Positions 1 to 11,545 of a stretch of DNA of 64,000 nt are shown here, in pieces (position 1 is the stretch's first letter; each line of letters starts with the position of its first letter). Below the pieces are notes generated by a model. It searched no databases, was not told the DNA's origin, and worked only from the letters and a program-made list of their open reading frames with translations. A program made the translations under genes and the position numbers. Where the stretch lies: the NCBI RefSeq assembly GCF_030272615.1, contig NC_081405.1, positions 27,358,272 through 27,422,271 on the forward strand, given 5' to 3'. Source of the DNA: Cryptomeria japonica (lineage: Eukaryota; Streptophyta; Pinopsida; Cupressales; Cupressaceae).

Positions 1-1000
1 AACTTTGACTATGCTAAACGTGCCATAATTTCAGAATAGCAAGATGAGTCAATATATTAATATTGAGTGGAATTCAATGATTTCATGGTGGAAATATAAT
101 TAAGATTTTCATTGACAAAAAGGCTCCCAATAAAGTTCTTCCTATTGGAGTAGCAATTTTTCCCACCCCATATTACTCACTAAAATAAAATTTCCCTAAA
201 TTTATTGATTTTAATAACTTTTAAAGTCTTTTAAATTGCATTGGTTTGTAGGATTTATTAAGCTTAATATTTAAATTCCATTAAAACATGTTAATTTATA
301 AGGTAATATTTATTTAATTTGGCTGTAAATTTGAAATAGTGAAAAGTAGGTGGTAATTGGGTCATTACTTTACATTATGAGAATTTATGAAACTCAATAA
401 ATAATGAAGTCGAAAGTCAATTAGCTAATTTAAAAATAAAAATAAAAACTATGAAAAATAAATGCTAGATTTATAAGCTTAGATACATTATGCTATAGAA
501 ATATATTTATAAATATATATAGAAATAAAATAAAAAATATTTTAACAAGGAAAAAAAATGGAATAATTGAAATGACATCCAATAGAAATTAAATTGGAAT
601 TTCAATAGAGAATTATGACACAATAATGTTGGATTGTGACAACAAGAAAACAATAAAATAAGGAAAAAACAAGAAAGCGAATCATATCTAATCTTTTAGA
701 AATAAAACATTTTTTTTAATCTTTGAAAGGAAATTCCTAATTTCTTCAAAGGAATAAATCTAGTTTTTCTATTTGAAGTGATGATTGTTATCTAGAAGAT
801 ATTATATATATCTTTGTTGTCTTGAAGGCAATTTCATTGTGAAATGTAAGAACAAATTGATATAGCAGCAATTGTGAAGATTGCAATTATTTTTCTCTTG
901 GCAATAAGAATATCGATGCCTTGCCCCATGGATGTTTCCTTGGCAAATTGTCAAGGTTTTACCATGTAAATCAATGTCTTTTCAATTATTTTGTTCTTCC
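1..1000. repeat. Dispersed AT-rich repeat, copy A (upstream flank of LINE A)
   Basis: No gene is seen. By eye this stretch matches 10690-11545 in order: a 'gactatgc' start, a block around 110-170 (matching 10800-10860) with 'aaagttcttcc' and 'aattttt', then the 'aaatttattgat' block and the 'taggatttatta' block. Both copies lie upstream of a LINE ORF1 remnant, so this is probably the 5' untranslated or flanking part of one repeat family. Similarity is broken by many indels. The segment 640-1000 has no clear partner in copy B. Confidence 0.55.
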
Positions 1001-1004
1001 ATTT

Positions 1005-2785
1005 CATTTTTGGAGTGGTCGTTAGTGGCTTTAGCAAAGAAAACTATGATTGGTAAAATTCTCTAGTATCTAACCTACCAAGGAAAAATATTGAAAAATA
1101 GATCTTCTTCTCCTAGATATCCTCTATCCAAGTTAAGTTCTTCCCCAAGGGATTTTCCATTATAGAATTTTTTAATGAAGAGGAACAAGAAAGTATACTT
1201 GGTGGGGGGTCTATGGTTTATGGAAGTTACAAGTCTTTCTATCATGAAATGATCTTTGAATTTTGACCACATGAGCTTTCATATCCCAAAGATCCCAACC
1301 TAGATTCAACTTTACAACTTACGTGAGAAGTATTAAGATTCTTTCATTCTTGAACGAATAAGAGCTTCCTTGGGCAAATTTTTGAATCGTGATGAAGAAA
1401 TATTGCAAGGAGAATCTAGAGCCTATGGAAGAATGTGCACCCTTAAGGACCATTGACTTTCTTCTCTCTCATGGTAGACTATGCAAAACTAGAGATTATT
1501 TTTTAATAAACTACAAAGCAAACTTTTCAAATGTGAAAGATTTCCAAAATCCTCTAAGGATTCCTCAACCCACTATGGTCCCCTCTTCAGAGGCCAACCC
1601 CTCCCTCTCTAGATTGGAAATGCATCTTTCTCCTCCTCACCTACCATATAAGGCAAATCAAGTTCTAAATATTTCATCTCCACCTTTGAATCAGAGCTCT
1701 CTTTGGATCACATCAAATGATAAGACCATTCCAAAATAAGTTATAGAAATATAATGATCAAATTGAAGAAAAATTGAAGGTGAAAAGGATATATTCATTC
1801 CAATTTCATCTACAATAGATCACAATATGAGTCAAAGAAAATAAAGGCCAATTGTAGTCATGTTACAAGGTGAAGTAGAAAATCGATGAAGTCACCTTAG
1901 AAGATATAAAAGTTGGATGTCTCAATCTATTCTTAATTTTGACAAGAAAACTAAAAGTGGGGGGAAGGGTCCCATACAAGTACCATGAAAAAACAATCAT
2001 GGAAAGTCAAGGGCTTAAATGGCCCTAACAAAAGATGCATAATCAAGTGTTAGTTAGAACTATAGAAGCTAGATATTATATTTTTTAAAGAACCTGAATT
2101 AAATATTAAAAGATTAGGACAACTCATGCGAAAAATGGTTTAAGTAGAAATGAATTTTCACCTATGCCTAAGGTTCTTTTGGGGGGCTTGGAATCTTATG
2201 GTATGACAAAGGTTATAGTATGACACCAATCAAACAAGGCTCTAATTGGAAATCATGCCAAGGTTCATGTTGCTCCTCTAATCTTAGCTTTTATATTTTC
2301 AATATTTATACGTTGAATCTCCCTACAAAAAATATTTGGGACATCTTTGATAATTTATCTTCTATGAGTAAGGATTTGGTAGTTTTGGGCAGGGAACTTA
2401 ATGCAGTGTTAAATATAAAAGATAAACAAAGTAGCCTATATAAATTGCCCAATTTGAGCATGACATTACCTCCTTTACACAACAAAACTTGTTAGTTGAA
2501 TTGAGCCAAGAAATAGAGATTTTAATTGGAATGGAGAGTTAGGATTGGAAACGTATTTAAAAGATTGGACCATTTTTTTATATCCCTTAAATGGTCAAGT
2601 TAAAGCCTTAATATATAATACAAAATCATAGTTGTAACGAGATTTAATCACTTCCCTATCTCCCCCTCTTAGCATTATAATTCTGCTATTCCAAAAAGAA
2701 CTTTTAAATTGAAAAATGTGGTTTTAAGATGCAAACTTTATTTAGTAGGTAAAAGATTGGTGGGAATCCTCACCCAAAATCAAGG
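1005..2785 (+). mobile_element. LINE A remnant: ORF1 (DUF4283-like) and start of ORF2 endonuclease
   Basis: Decayed plant L1-type LINE. Around 1165-1270 the plus strand reads NEEEQESILGGG followed by a W/F-rich stretch and EF*PHELSYP. This fits the DUF4283 region of plant LINE ORF1, whose usual pattern is 'EEEQ..IL..GPW....F..FDP'. From about 2180 the frame reads LGGLGILWYDKGYS, then IYTLNLPTKNIWDIF and DLVVLGRELNAVLNIKD (2370-2430), the endonuclease core in which LINEs normally have GGDFN. A stretch near 2645-2780 fits the DHFPI to VKDWW end of the same domain. Many stops and frame changes are present. The RT domain is missing, so the copy is truncated after the endonuclease. The region 13690-14942 is a second copy of the ORF1 part. 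Confidence 0.7.
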
Positions 2786-5700
2786 GCACTAAGATGCTTA
2801 CATTGTTAAAAGAAGTGAGTATTACAAAATATGATAAAAAAATTAGAATAAACAAAATTTCAAAAATATTTTAAGACAAGAGAAAGTGAAACAAATTACC
2901 CATAATTATTATTGATCCAAAACCCTCGTTTCAAATACTTTAACACAAACATAACAATAATAATTAATATTATGTCTATAAAATAAAGATCTATATTTAT
3001 GAACTGTAATACACACCTAAAAAATATAGCTTTCAAATAGTATTTTCTTTTAAATAAATCACAATAAAAACAAAATATATAAGCAAATATAAATGGTATA
3101 GCTTGAAAAATATAATAGAAGAAATGTATACTCCTTGGTCAACAAAAATATATATTAAAAAAAAGAATTCCTAATTCTTCACTATTTGTCTTCTCTTTTT
3201 CCTTTCTCCTTTGATTTTGTAAGAAAATGAAAAATGGAATAAGAGGAAGAATTTATGACTTTCATATCGTTTTTTTCATTTGACTTCCTAATTTATTTAT
3301 TTTGAAAAAAGTGACTTGATTGTACACTTAAAGATATTTAATTTATCTATTTCAAGTGTAATCCCATATTATTAACTTTATGAATGTATGGTAAAGTCTC
3401 TTTTATTAATTTACTATATAAGGTTAAATTTTAATAATTTAAACAAGGCATTTAGATTCAATTTAAAATTATATATAAATTATTTTATGAAATTATAATA
3501 ACTAAGATGTAAGGTGTAAAATTATATTAATGGATTAATGTTATAAATTATGTAAAATATATTAAAAGTATATATAGTCACTTTAAATGTTTAGTGCAAA
3601 TAGAACTAAAATACAATTGTTAATAAAGTAATGACTCTTTTAGTTTTTTTTTTAAAATTTGGATTAAACATTTTTTTATCGGAGTTATGAATTGGTGAGA
3701 TCATAAATACGGGACCTTATCTCAATAACATCCCAATGGAGGAAATGTGACCCGATAGAAGGAAAACTATATTCCTTTCAGAGCCAAGTTCACAACATAC
3801 ATTCAAATATCTCCAGCTCATTAAACTAGTGGAAATATCTAATTATATATAAATAAAATAAAGCTTTTAACTACTGAAATGGAAAGTGCGGATGATAGAG
3901 AGTCTTCTACTATAATCTAAGCATCTCATCCAAGGATGGTAGTGCAATGCACCAAAGTTCGCGTGACACGTTGTAGTCTTGTATAGACCATGACATGAAA
4001 TGCTTAGAAAGTAGCAAAGACCGAACTTTGTGCTTCGTCTAACTTGTGAAACCTAAAAGTTAAAAACATTACAATAAATACTAGATAATAAAGAGAAGAA
4101 GAAATAAGATAAATAGATACAAGAAAACCTTTGTGTTGTTGAATGTCTCCAAAAACTTGCACATAGAAAGAAAAGAAAAAAAATTGGGGTTGCTTGGGGA
4201 CTTACCTCAATCAAGTCCCTACTTCGGTTTTTCCACCTCCACAACAGCTAGATAGGTAGATAAATCAAAAGGCAAATAGACAAATACATGATTTAATAGA
4301 CAAGGGTTGTGATAAATCACACAATGGTCAAAGACATTAGACAAATAGAAAGATATTACAAACAAAGCTTGAGGAATCCAAGAGAGTTGCAAAGACTGTT
4401 GTGGTAGCTTGATACTATTGTAGCAAGTTGTATAGAGTTGTTCAAGCTAGAGAGAAAGAGTTGTGAAAAGAGATTATCCAAGAGAGAAGCAAGAAAACTT
4501 CCAACAGAGTTTTTGTGGAGAGAAAAGATGAATTTAAAAGTGAGAATAGTAGGGAAAGAAAGAGCCATTGATACGTTACAAGTTATTTTAGGTAGATTTC
4601 ACTAACCTAGGTAGGTGGCAAGTGGAAAAATGCTCAGGAATGACCTTTGAACAATGAAGTATCATAGGACACTAGTGTAGCATGTAAACATGTGTGATGT
4701 GCTAGTGTCCAAACAAATCATGTTAAAAAATGACAAGAGACGATAAAATCACATGGTTAACAAAAAACCGACGCAAAAGGTATCCATTGGAAAGGTTTTT
4801 TGAGCATCTTGAGAAGGAAAATGCTGATACAAGGGCTGAAATTAACCTACATAAATACTCGAGGAATGGACACTAAAGCGACTGTAAAAGTGTAGGTGAA
4901 ATTGTAATGGTATGCAATTTTTGACTCTACAAGTTTGAACCCCGATGGTAAGAACCATGATGCCATAATTCAACCTTCATGCTATGCCATTACTGACAAA
5001 TTTTATTTATTTATGGTACTCATTGGTTTTCATTTTTCTATAAATGACCCTTGTGCCTTATATTTCTCCTTTTCATCTCTTACCTTTTTTTTTGCAAATA
5101 AATTGCAATCATGGGGACCACTCCCATTCTAATATAACAGATAAAAATAAATGATGCATCAAACTCATAAATATGGATATGCAACACATTAAATAAAGGA
5201 TATTATTAAGCAAAAACTAAGCATTAATGCCACTTTTGGTTTGTGGACAAAGGTGCACGTTCTGAGCAAGCAAGTCCTTTTTTATTTTTCTTTTATACAA
5301 GCATCCAATTTCCATTGATAGATCCAACATGCAAGTAGTTGATGCATTAAGATCATTGAGAAGTAATCAATCACTATTTGTCATATGTGGAACTTCTATG
5401 CATGATTTTATACCTAGAGTCATGTGTCAAATACTATACCCTCTAGGAGGAGAGGACTCAACAATAACTAGAGATATGGATGAAGAGTTGATGGTTGATT
5501 TAAGAATTACCATCTCAATATTTGTTCTTGGTTCCATGTGAGATGTCTCATGTGATTTCCTATCCTATATGTTTGCATGTTCCCATATAGTAGTCATGGA
5601 AAGAAACATATTTCCACCATGTCGATTGGCTATCTTGATTGTGTTTGAAGCATTCAATAAAAATGTAACTAGCATTAAAACACATGTGGCACCAGAAAGG

Positions 5701-6130
5701 TATTCCTTCATATTCCAAAATCCAAGTCCAACTATTCTAAAAAGATTAAAGAGTAATGTCCACAATAAGAGTTTTGAAAGTGTATATATCAACAAAATGT
5801 AGGTGAATGTGTTCTGCAAGAAATTAGAGAGGGTTCACTTCTTAATTAAAATAGTCATATGCAATGAATTAATTAAATTGATTACATATTTAATTTTGAG
5901 CAATCTAAATATTGTAATTTCCTTTCATACTCATACTACTAATTAATTTAGATTCTCTTGCATTTATTTGATAGTTAAGTGAATGTGTTTAATTTGAGTC
6001 ATGTCTAGAAAGTCTTATCACTTTAAAAACTAATATAGAAAGTTAAAAGACGATACCTTATAGAAATCATCCCTTAAGAATTACATGCAATGATACTAAC
6101 CCATTTTAAATTACCTCCATCATATAGAAT
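2786..6130. other. AT-rich interval without a supported gene
   Basis: Only short open frames occur here, for example 5329-5541 and two overlapping opposite-strand frames at 5565-5819. None shows a motif I recognise. Long A/T runs and short direct repeats are common. I see no LTR ends, target duplications or RNA genes. It is probably old decayed repeat sequence. Confidence 0.5.
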
Positions 6131-6132
6131 GT

Positions 6133-6154
6133 GTGGTATGGAACCCCATACCAC
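6133..6154. repeat. Perfect 9-bp inverted repeat (hairpin)
   Basis: GTGGTATGG is followed by a 4-base loop and then CCATACCAC, a perfect 9-bp stem. It lies at the left edge of the 104-bp tandem duplication. It has no U-rich tail, and there is no gene next to it, so no function is assigned. Confidence 0.6.
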
Positions 6155-6345
6155 ATTCTTTTATTTTATTGTTTCTTCTTCATATTAGTGGTATGGTATA
6201 CAATCACATTACTCATACATGTTTTAGTATCAAGCAAAGTTTTGAAACCTCATACCACCCATTTTTATTTTCTTCTCTTCCTCATATTAATGGTATGATA
6301 TACTATCACATTAATCTTACATGTATTTAGTGTCAAGTTAATCAA
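6141..6345. repeat. Direct tandem duplication, about 104 bp x 2
   Basis: The unit starts at 'cataccac' (6147 and 6251). It continues with a T-rich run, 'cttcatatta.tggtat.gtata', 'atcacatta', 'tacatgt.ttag' and 'gtatcaag/gtgtcaag' in both copies. The copies differ by scattered substitutions and small indels. This is a local duplication in non-coding DNA. Confidence 0.7.
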
Positions 6346-6951
6346 CCCTCAATTTGAGTTTTTCTAGCCTCTAGTGTATCTAAATTACCCTAGAATGCTT
6401 GTGTATACTGTCGACAAGAAGGTCACATGATAAGAGAACGCCCTATCAGATGAAATAGATTTGTTTAGCTACAAGTTTTATGTACAACCAACCCACAATA
6501 TTTATAAACCTCATCTCATCCTTCAATATTGCCCAAAAGGCCTCTACTATTTCACAAAAACAAATCAAGCATTCTTCAGATGTTATATATAAAAATAGTA
6601 ATATTTATGTTACTCTTATCCCTTCTTATAAATATGTGATGTGGTAAGTCGGTTGGAGTTTAGAGAGGGAGGAAAAAGAGCCTTCGGGTTTTCTTTGGCT
6701 CAAAATTATCTTGATGGATCTTCTATGGCTCAAATTGGTCCTATGATCTCTCAAGAATATACCTTGTTAGAATTATGCCCTTGTTCAAGGTTTTTGGATC
6801 AAAATTCCATTCCCTCCCTTCCATAGGGAAAATATAAAGATCCTCCTCAAATGACTACAAAAGAGTCAAGTCCTTCTAACCAATTTATTACTCTTGCTAA
6901 CTTCTTTGAAGTTCTGCCATGAGAAGAAAATATTTCTAATTTCTCTTAACT

Positions 6952-7690
6952 ATGAATTGCAAAATTATCTCATTGAATGGTAAGGGGATTTATCTCCATT
7001 GTGAAAAATATAAAATTAAGGAGATTATCATTAAGTGAAAACCTATTGTGATTTATCTATATGAAGTCAAATTCAATGGCCTTCATCTTGATTCTTCTCT
7101 TTGAAATGTATGGAGAGATGTTTTTTTTCTCTATACATCACACAGATAAGGTCAAGGTAGGGTTGTTATCTAGGTTGTCTTTATGCACCAATACATTTTT
7201 CATGTTGATAAAGGAGAGGACCCATCACACAATTGTGTGTGGGCCTTGGCCTTTATCAATGGACATCTTATCAGTTTTTTTTTTTAGTATTTGCTCCTAA
7301 TAATGCAAAAGTGAGGTGTACATTATGAGATTGGATGACTAACAATCTTCCTAATGTAGATTGGGTTGTGGGAGGTGATTTTAGCATGGTAGGATATTTC
7401 GTAGATCACAACTATTAATGTCATGTTAAGCTAAGTGATGAAGAATTAGATAAGTGGTTGAATTTTCATAATTTTGTTGGGGTAGTAGATCCAATACATT
7501 ACAAACACTCTAGTCATGCTCATAACTAGCTCACCTAATCTAACTATGAAGTTGGAGATGAGAGAAAGTTTAGTAGGATCATTAGGTTTTATGTTTCTCC
7601 CAACTTGCAATTGATTCAAGAGCTATTTGACATTTGGGTAAAAGTTGATTATTCTACTACTCTATTAGACCATTTCCCCATCGTTCGCTC
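6952..7690 (+). pseudogene. LINE C ORF2 endonuclease domain (broken)
   Basis: Starts at an ATG reading MNCKIISLNGKGIY, which fits the usual LINE ORF2 start 'MKI.SWNVRGL'. It is followed by KIKEIIIK*KP and, in a shifted frame, YEVKFNG, corresponding to the 'L.E.K' catalytic glutamate block. WVVGGDFSMV (7365-7395) is the catalytic GGDFN block, and KLDKWLNFHNFVGVVDP-like sequence follows at 7430-7490. The domain ends with YSTTLLDHFPIV (7650-7685), the conserved DH pair. Several stops and at least three frame changes make it non-functional. The domain would nick target DNA to prime reverse transcription. Confidence 0.7.
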
Positions 7691-7899
7691 CATTTCAATG
7701 TCTAAAATTAGCATAATGGAACACCAGTTATCTTACAAGCTTAACATTTCTTACTTAAACAAACTTTTTTATGGTACATTGGTATTTGGAATTCTATACC
7801 TAAGCCACAAGAAGGGGAGTATTGTAGATAATGGTGGCACCATGCTATTTCTCAATGTATTTAGTTCTCACTCTCCTTTAAAAATTTCTTGATAATTTA

Positions 7900-9250
7900 A
7901 TCTTGGCTTGGGAAACCAATGAATGGGCCTAACAATTGGGTCAAAATGCTTTGTTGGTCAAGTTGTACATTGACAAAGCATATGATAAAATGTAATAGAG
8001 CTTTATCCTAAATATGTTGTGTTGGTTGGGTTTGGACCCAAGTTGTGTAAGCATATTTAGATGCCATTCAAAAATGCAAATGCCCATTTATTGATTTTTT
8101 TTTATCAAATATGTTACCTCTACAACAACCAAATAGGAAAGTATTTTATTTAGGTTCATTTTTATATGTTCTTACCGTTGATGCACTTGAGTACTTACTA
8201 CAAAATACAACCAAACATATTTAATACAAGGGATTTATATTCCCAACTATGTCATTGTACTTAATTTTCATTTTGTTGGTGACAATATGATTTTCCTACA
8301 AAACTTTGAAAGGGAAAATAATAATGTTTTAGAAGTTTTAATTTTATACTGCTTAGTTTCTAGTTTAGAGTAGCATATCATAAAACATAATTCTTTATGG
8401 TTCATTCTGATTTGGTGTCGCAATGGATTCCCAAAGAACAAAGCATATTAAAATGGGAAAGTCAATTATTATATGGGTATTCCTTTTGGATTGAGTGACT
8501 CTTTCAAACATTTGGAATTGGTTTAGTCTCAAGTTAAAAACTAGACGTTGGGCTTGAAGGAATAATTTTTTGTCACTAGCTTGAAATGTTCAAGTTGTTA
8601 ACCAAAATTTTGTTTCTTCTCATGTATATTATTCTTTATGCAAGATGCCATCCAAGAAGGGTTATGAGGATTTAAATAAACCCCTTTGCCAATTTCTATG
8701 GTCTAATTGGGAAGAAAAATCTTGTTACAAATCTAATTTATGGCTACATTATATTCAACCAAATGCTAACAATGGTCATGGCCTTTTGGATCCTAAGACA
8801 CAAGGGTTTTGCTTAGCAACAAAATGGATAGTTAGAGTGTTTCAAGAGATGGGCCATGGAAAAATTGGTCTACCATCACATTAGTCTTGTTGTGGTCAAG
8901 AGGAAATGCCAAACTTTTGGATGGATAAACAAAATCCTTCTTGCTTTCTTTTTTCATTTAAAAGAATCATTCCATTTTCAATCCATCTAGAAGGCTTGGC
9001 AACCTGTTAGTAAATGCTGATGTTAAAAAGTTCTTCCTTACAACATGGATTTAGTTTGGGAATTATTCTATCTGGTGGAACAATATTGTGCAATACCAAG
9101 GTCATCCTCTTGATGTTGCCTTTGCAAGACACACTTTCTATCTTTTTAGGAAAAAGGTTTATTAGCTTGGTGACATTTGAGATTTTAACTCTTTTGAGTG
9201 GGCTTCCTAGAAAATTATTAAGTGCACTTTTAGTTTAAAAAATTACTCTA
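7900..9250 (+). pseudogene. LINE C reverse transcriptase and C-terminal region (broken)
   Basis: LVKLYIDKAYDKM (7955-7995) is the RT motif containing the first catalytic aspartate (usual form DF.KAYD). GSFLYVLTVDALEYLLQ (8150-8205) matches the 'PLSPYLYVL..DAL..LL' motif. FVGDNMIFLQNF (8270-8310) stands where the FADD catalytic pair should be, with the second aspartate changed to asparagine. The frame at 8645-8884 holds FLWSNWEEKSCYKSNLWLHY and GLLDPKTQGFCLATKW, the connection domain of plant LINEs. From 9014 a zf-RVT-like stretch with WWNN and FYLFRK can be read across frames. The catalytic pair is broken and stops are frequent. Confidence 0.7.
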
Positions 9251-10150
9251 TAGGGCACCTTATTTTTGTGAGATCATTGGTGCATCTTGAAATGGAACTC
9301 TATAATCCCCTACATTGTAATTTTCCTAATGATTAGTTACGAATTTCTATATACCATTTCTCTTACTTTCCTCTAAATCAAATCTATTTGATTCTCCTTC
9401 TAATTTTTCCTCTTAATTTAGATTGAAATAGAAATAGAGATGTAAGATTCAAAAAAGGACACAGAGGAAATTGAGTGTTTAAATATGCTAATGTCCAAAT
9501 TTTAGCTTGAAAAATCTTACATTATAAATTGCCAATAGCAAATAGATTGAAACCCATCAAATATTCTTTTTTCCAACATATTGAAAGCTTAAAACATATT
9601 TTATGGGACTATATATTGGCAAAAAAGAAATAAAATGCATTTTTAAAATAATTTTCCTATTGTATTTGATCATACTTCGAGCTGGAAAGAGTCTATTTTG
9701 AGTGCTGGTCTTTATAATAATGTTTTGATTGATTTTGTGAAACAATGTATTTTATTTAATAAATGGAAAAGCTAGTATTTGGCAATGTTTTCACATCAAT
9801 TGTTTCACTAGGGGGCTAATTTTTTAAGGTTTTACTCTGATATCATGTTCCAATTGTCTATCTTTGTTTTCGGCTGCAACAAGTCAACAAAGAGCATAAT
9901 AAGATCAACAATTTGTTGGATACTATCAAACTTCGGATTCTACAACATCGCAAAGAAGATAGTTTATGTTCTAGACAATGTCAAAGCATGTTTAAGCTTG
10001 AATATAAATGTAATCTTCAGCCATACTTTGATCTGCGTACTTACCAGATCCTTCGTGGACTAATACCAGATTGTAAATTTGTTCAATCATGCAAAAGACA
10101 AAACTCTTTGAAGATTTGTAATGCTCTTTTGACAATTGATTATTAGATCT

Positions 10151-10298
10151 TTATGTAAATGATGATAGAATATGATCCGAAACACTGATTCAAAAAGACA
10201 CACATTTAAATCCAAAAGCACCCTTATGTAAATGATGATAAAATATGATCCGAAACATTGATTCAAAAAGACAAACACATTTAAATCCAAAAGCGTCC
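10151..10298. repeat. Direct tandem duplication, 73-75 bp x 2
   Basis: Unit 'ttatgtaaatgatgat.aa' through 'tatgatccgaaaca.tgat', 'caaaaagaca', 'acatttaaatccaaaagc' occurs at 10151 and again at 10224. The second copy carries a small insertion. No gene is associated. Confidence 0.8.
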
Positions 10299-10689
10299 AA
10301 ACTTACTGACATAGACTACATAAAAATTTAATATTCTATTTTCTTTACATTAATTCAATAAAAAAAATTGTTTTGAAATGTGTATGAACAGCCTATGCCC
10401 ATTTCACAACTAAATGATGATGTTGTAAATAAGTCAAAGGATAGAAAAAGCATTTTGTTGGCACTTTTGAAAAGCTTCAAAACAATCATTCACTTTAGAC
10501 GGTTGTGAAAGAATGCAAAACACCGACAAAAGGCTATAAAGATAAACTTGCATTAAAAAGTGGTGAGCAAAGCTTTTTACTTATAAAATTTGTTTAAAGT
10601 CCCAACATACATTACATTACGTAACCAACTTAAAAAGTGTTTGTCGGAGAAAACGTTTTAAGAGGAGTAGGACTAGGCGTGACATGAAT
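10299..10689. other. AT-rich spacer, nothing recognised
   Basis: Non-coding, with short open frames only. It lies between the 73-bp duplication and repeat copy B. No terminal motif or target duplication was found. Confidence 0.5.
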
Positions 10690-11545
10690 TTGAAGTATGA
10701 CTATGCAAAAATAATTCAATAACTATTTAAATATTAAGACTTTCAATGACAAAGTAAAAAATAAATTAAAAAATGATTCAATAACTATTTAAATAATAAG
10801 ACTTTCAATGACAAAGGGCTCTTTTTAAAGTTCTTCCTTGTGGGGTTACAATTTTTTCCATCCCTAATTACCAACTAAGATAAAATCTCATGCATTTTAA
10901 ATCTATAATGAGAGGACCAACAAGATAAAAGTTGTTTAATGTTTCAAGATGGGGATGCCCATAAATTTATTGATGTTAAATAACTTTTAAGTCTATTAGG
11001 TCACTTTTTTTTCTAAGATTTATTAATATTTACAATTTATTAAAACATGTTAATTGATTTATAATATAATATTTATTTTATTTGGTTGTATAGTGTATTG
11101 TTATTTTATATGTTATTTGAATATTGATTTATATTTTTTAACATTTATTTAATAATTTGTTGTAAATTTAAAATTGAAGCGGAAATGGTTATTGAATCAT
11201 ATTTGATCAAAATTATGGGAATTCATAAATCTTAATAAATAAAACAATCGCAAGTCAATTAACTAAATGTGTAATGCAATTTAAAATGAAGAATGAAAAT
11301 TATGACAAATAGATGCTTCATCTATAAATAATCTTTGGGTAAATTAATGAACTATGTAAATTATCCCAGGTTTATATAGACTTAGATGCATTATGCTATA
11401 TAAATGTGTTTTATAAATATTACATACAAAACATCTCTTTTTTTTTTCAAGGAAAAAAAATGGAGCAATTGGAGTGATATTTAGTATAAATTAAATCCAA
11501 GTTTCATAATTATGGTGCAATGAAAGCACAATGTTCAAAGAAATG
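10690..11545. repeat. Dispersed AT-rich repeat, copy B (upstream part)
   Basis: Partner of 1-640. Shared landmarks in the same order are 'tatgactatgc' near 10696, 'gactttcaatgacaaa' near 10800, 'aaagttcttcc', 'ttttaagtct.tta', 'aggatttatta' near 11025, 'acatgttaatt' near 11045 and the 'cttagatgcattatgctata' block near 11380. It contains its own short tandem duplication at 10711-10820. No gene is seen. Confidence 0.55.
10711..10820. repeat. Tandem duplication, 62-bp period x 2
   Basis: 'attcaataactatttaaa' followed by 'ataagactttcaatgacaaag' is present twice with a 62-bp offset. The duplication is absent from repeat copy A, so it arose after the two copies separated. Confidence 0.75.

Larger units (their letters stand above)
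6640..9850 (+). mobile_element. LINE C remnant (plant L1 type): endonuclease, RT and C-terminal part
   Basis: The best preserved LINE in the window, still full of stops and frameshifts. The order is that of a plant L1 ORF2: an apurinic-type endonuclease from about 6952, its DHFPI end near 7665, RT motifs from about 7955 to 8340, and the C-terminal connection region (FLWSNWEEKSCYKSNLWLHY, 8690-8750; LATKWIVRVFQ near 8815) followed by a zf-RVT-like tail to about 9250. Recognisable but poorer sequence continues to about 9850. No poly(A) tail or target duplication could be fixed. It cannot encode an active enzyme. Confidence 0.75.

Noticed and set aside
1075-1272. Minus-strand protein over LINE A with a partly conserved reading in LINE B
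   Set aside because: The plus strand of both copies reads as LINE ORF1 (DUF4283-like). The minus-strand similarity follows from that.
5565-5819. Overlapping frames on both strands around 5565-5819
   Set aside because: No motif, no supporting context. Frames of this length are expected by chance.
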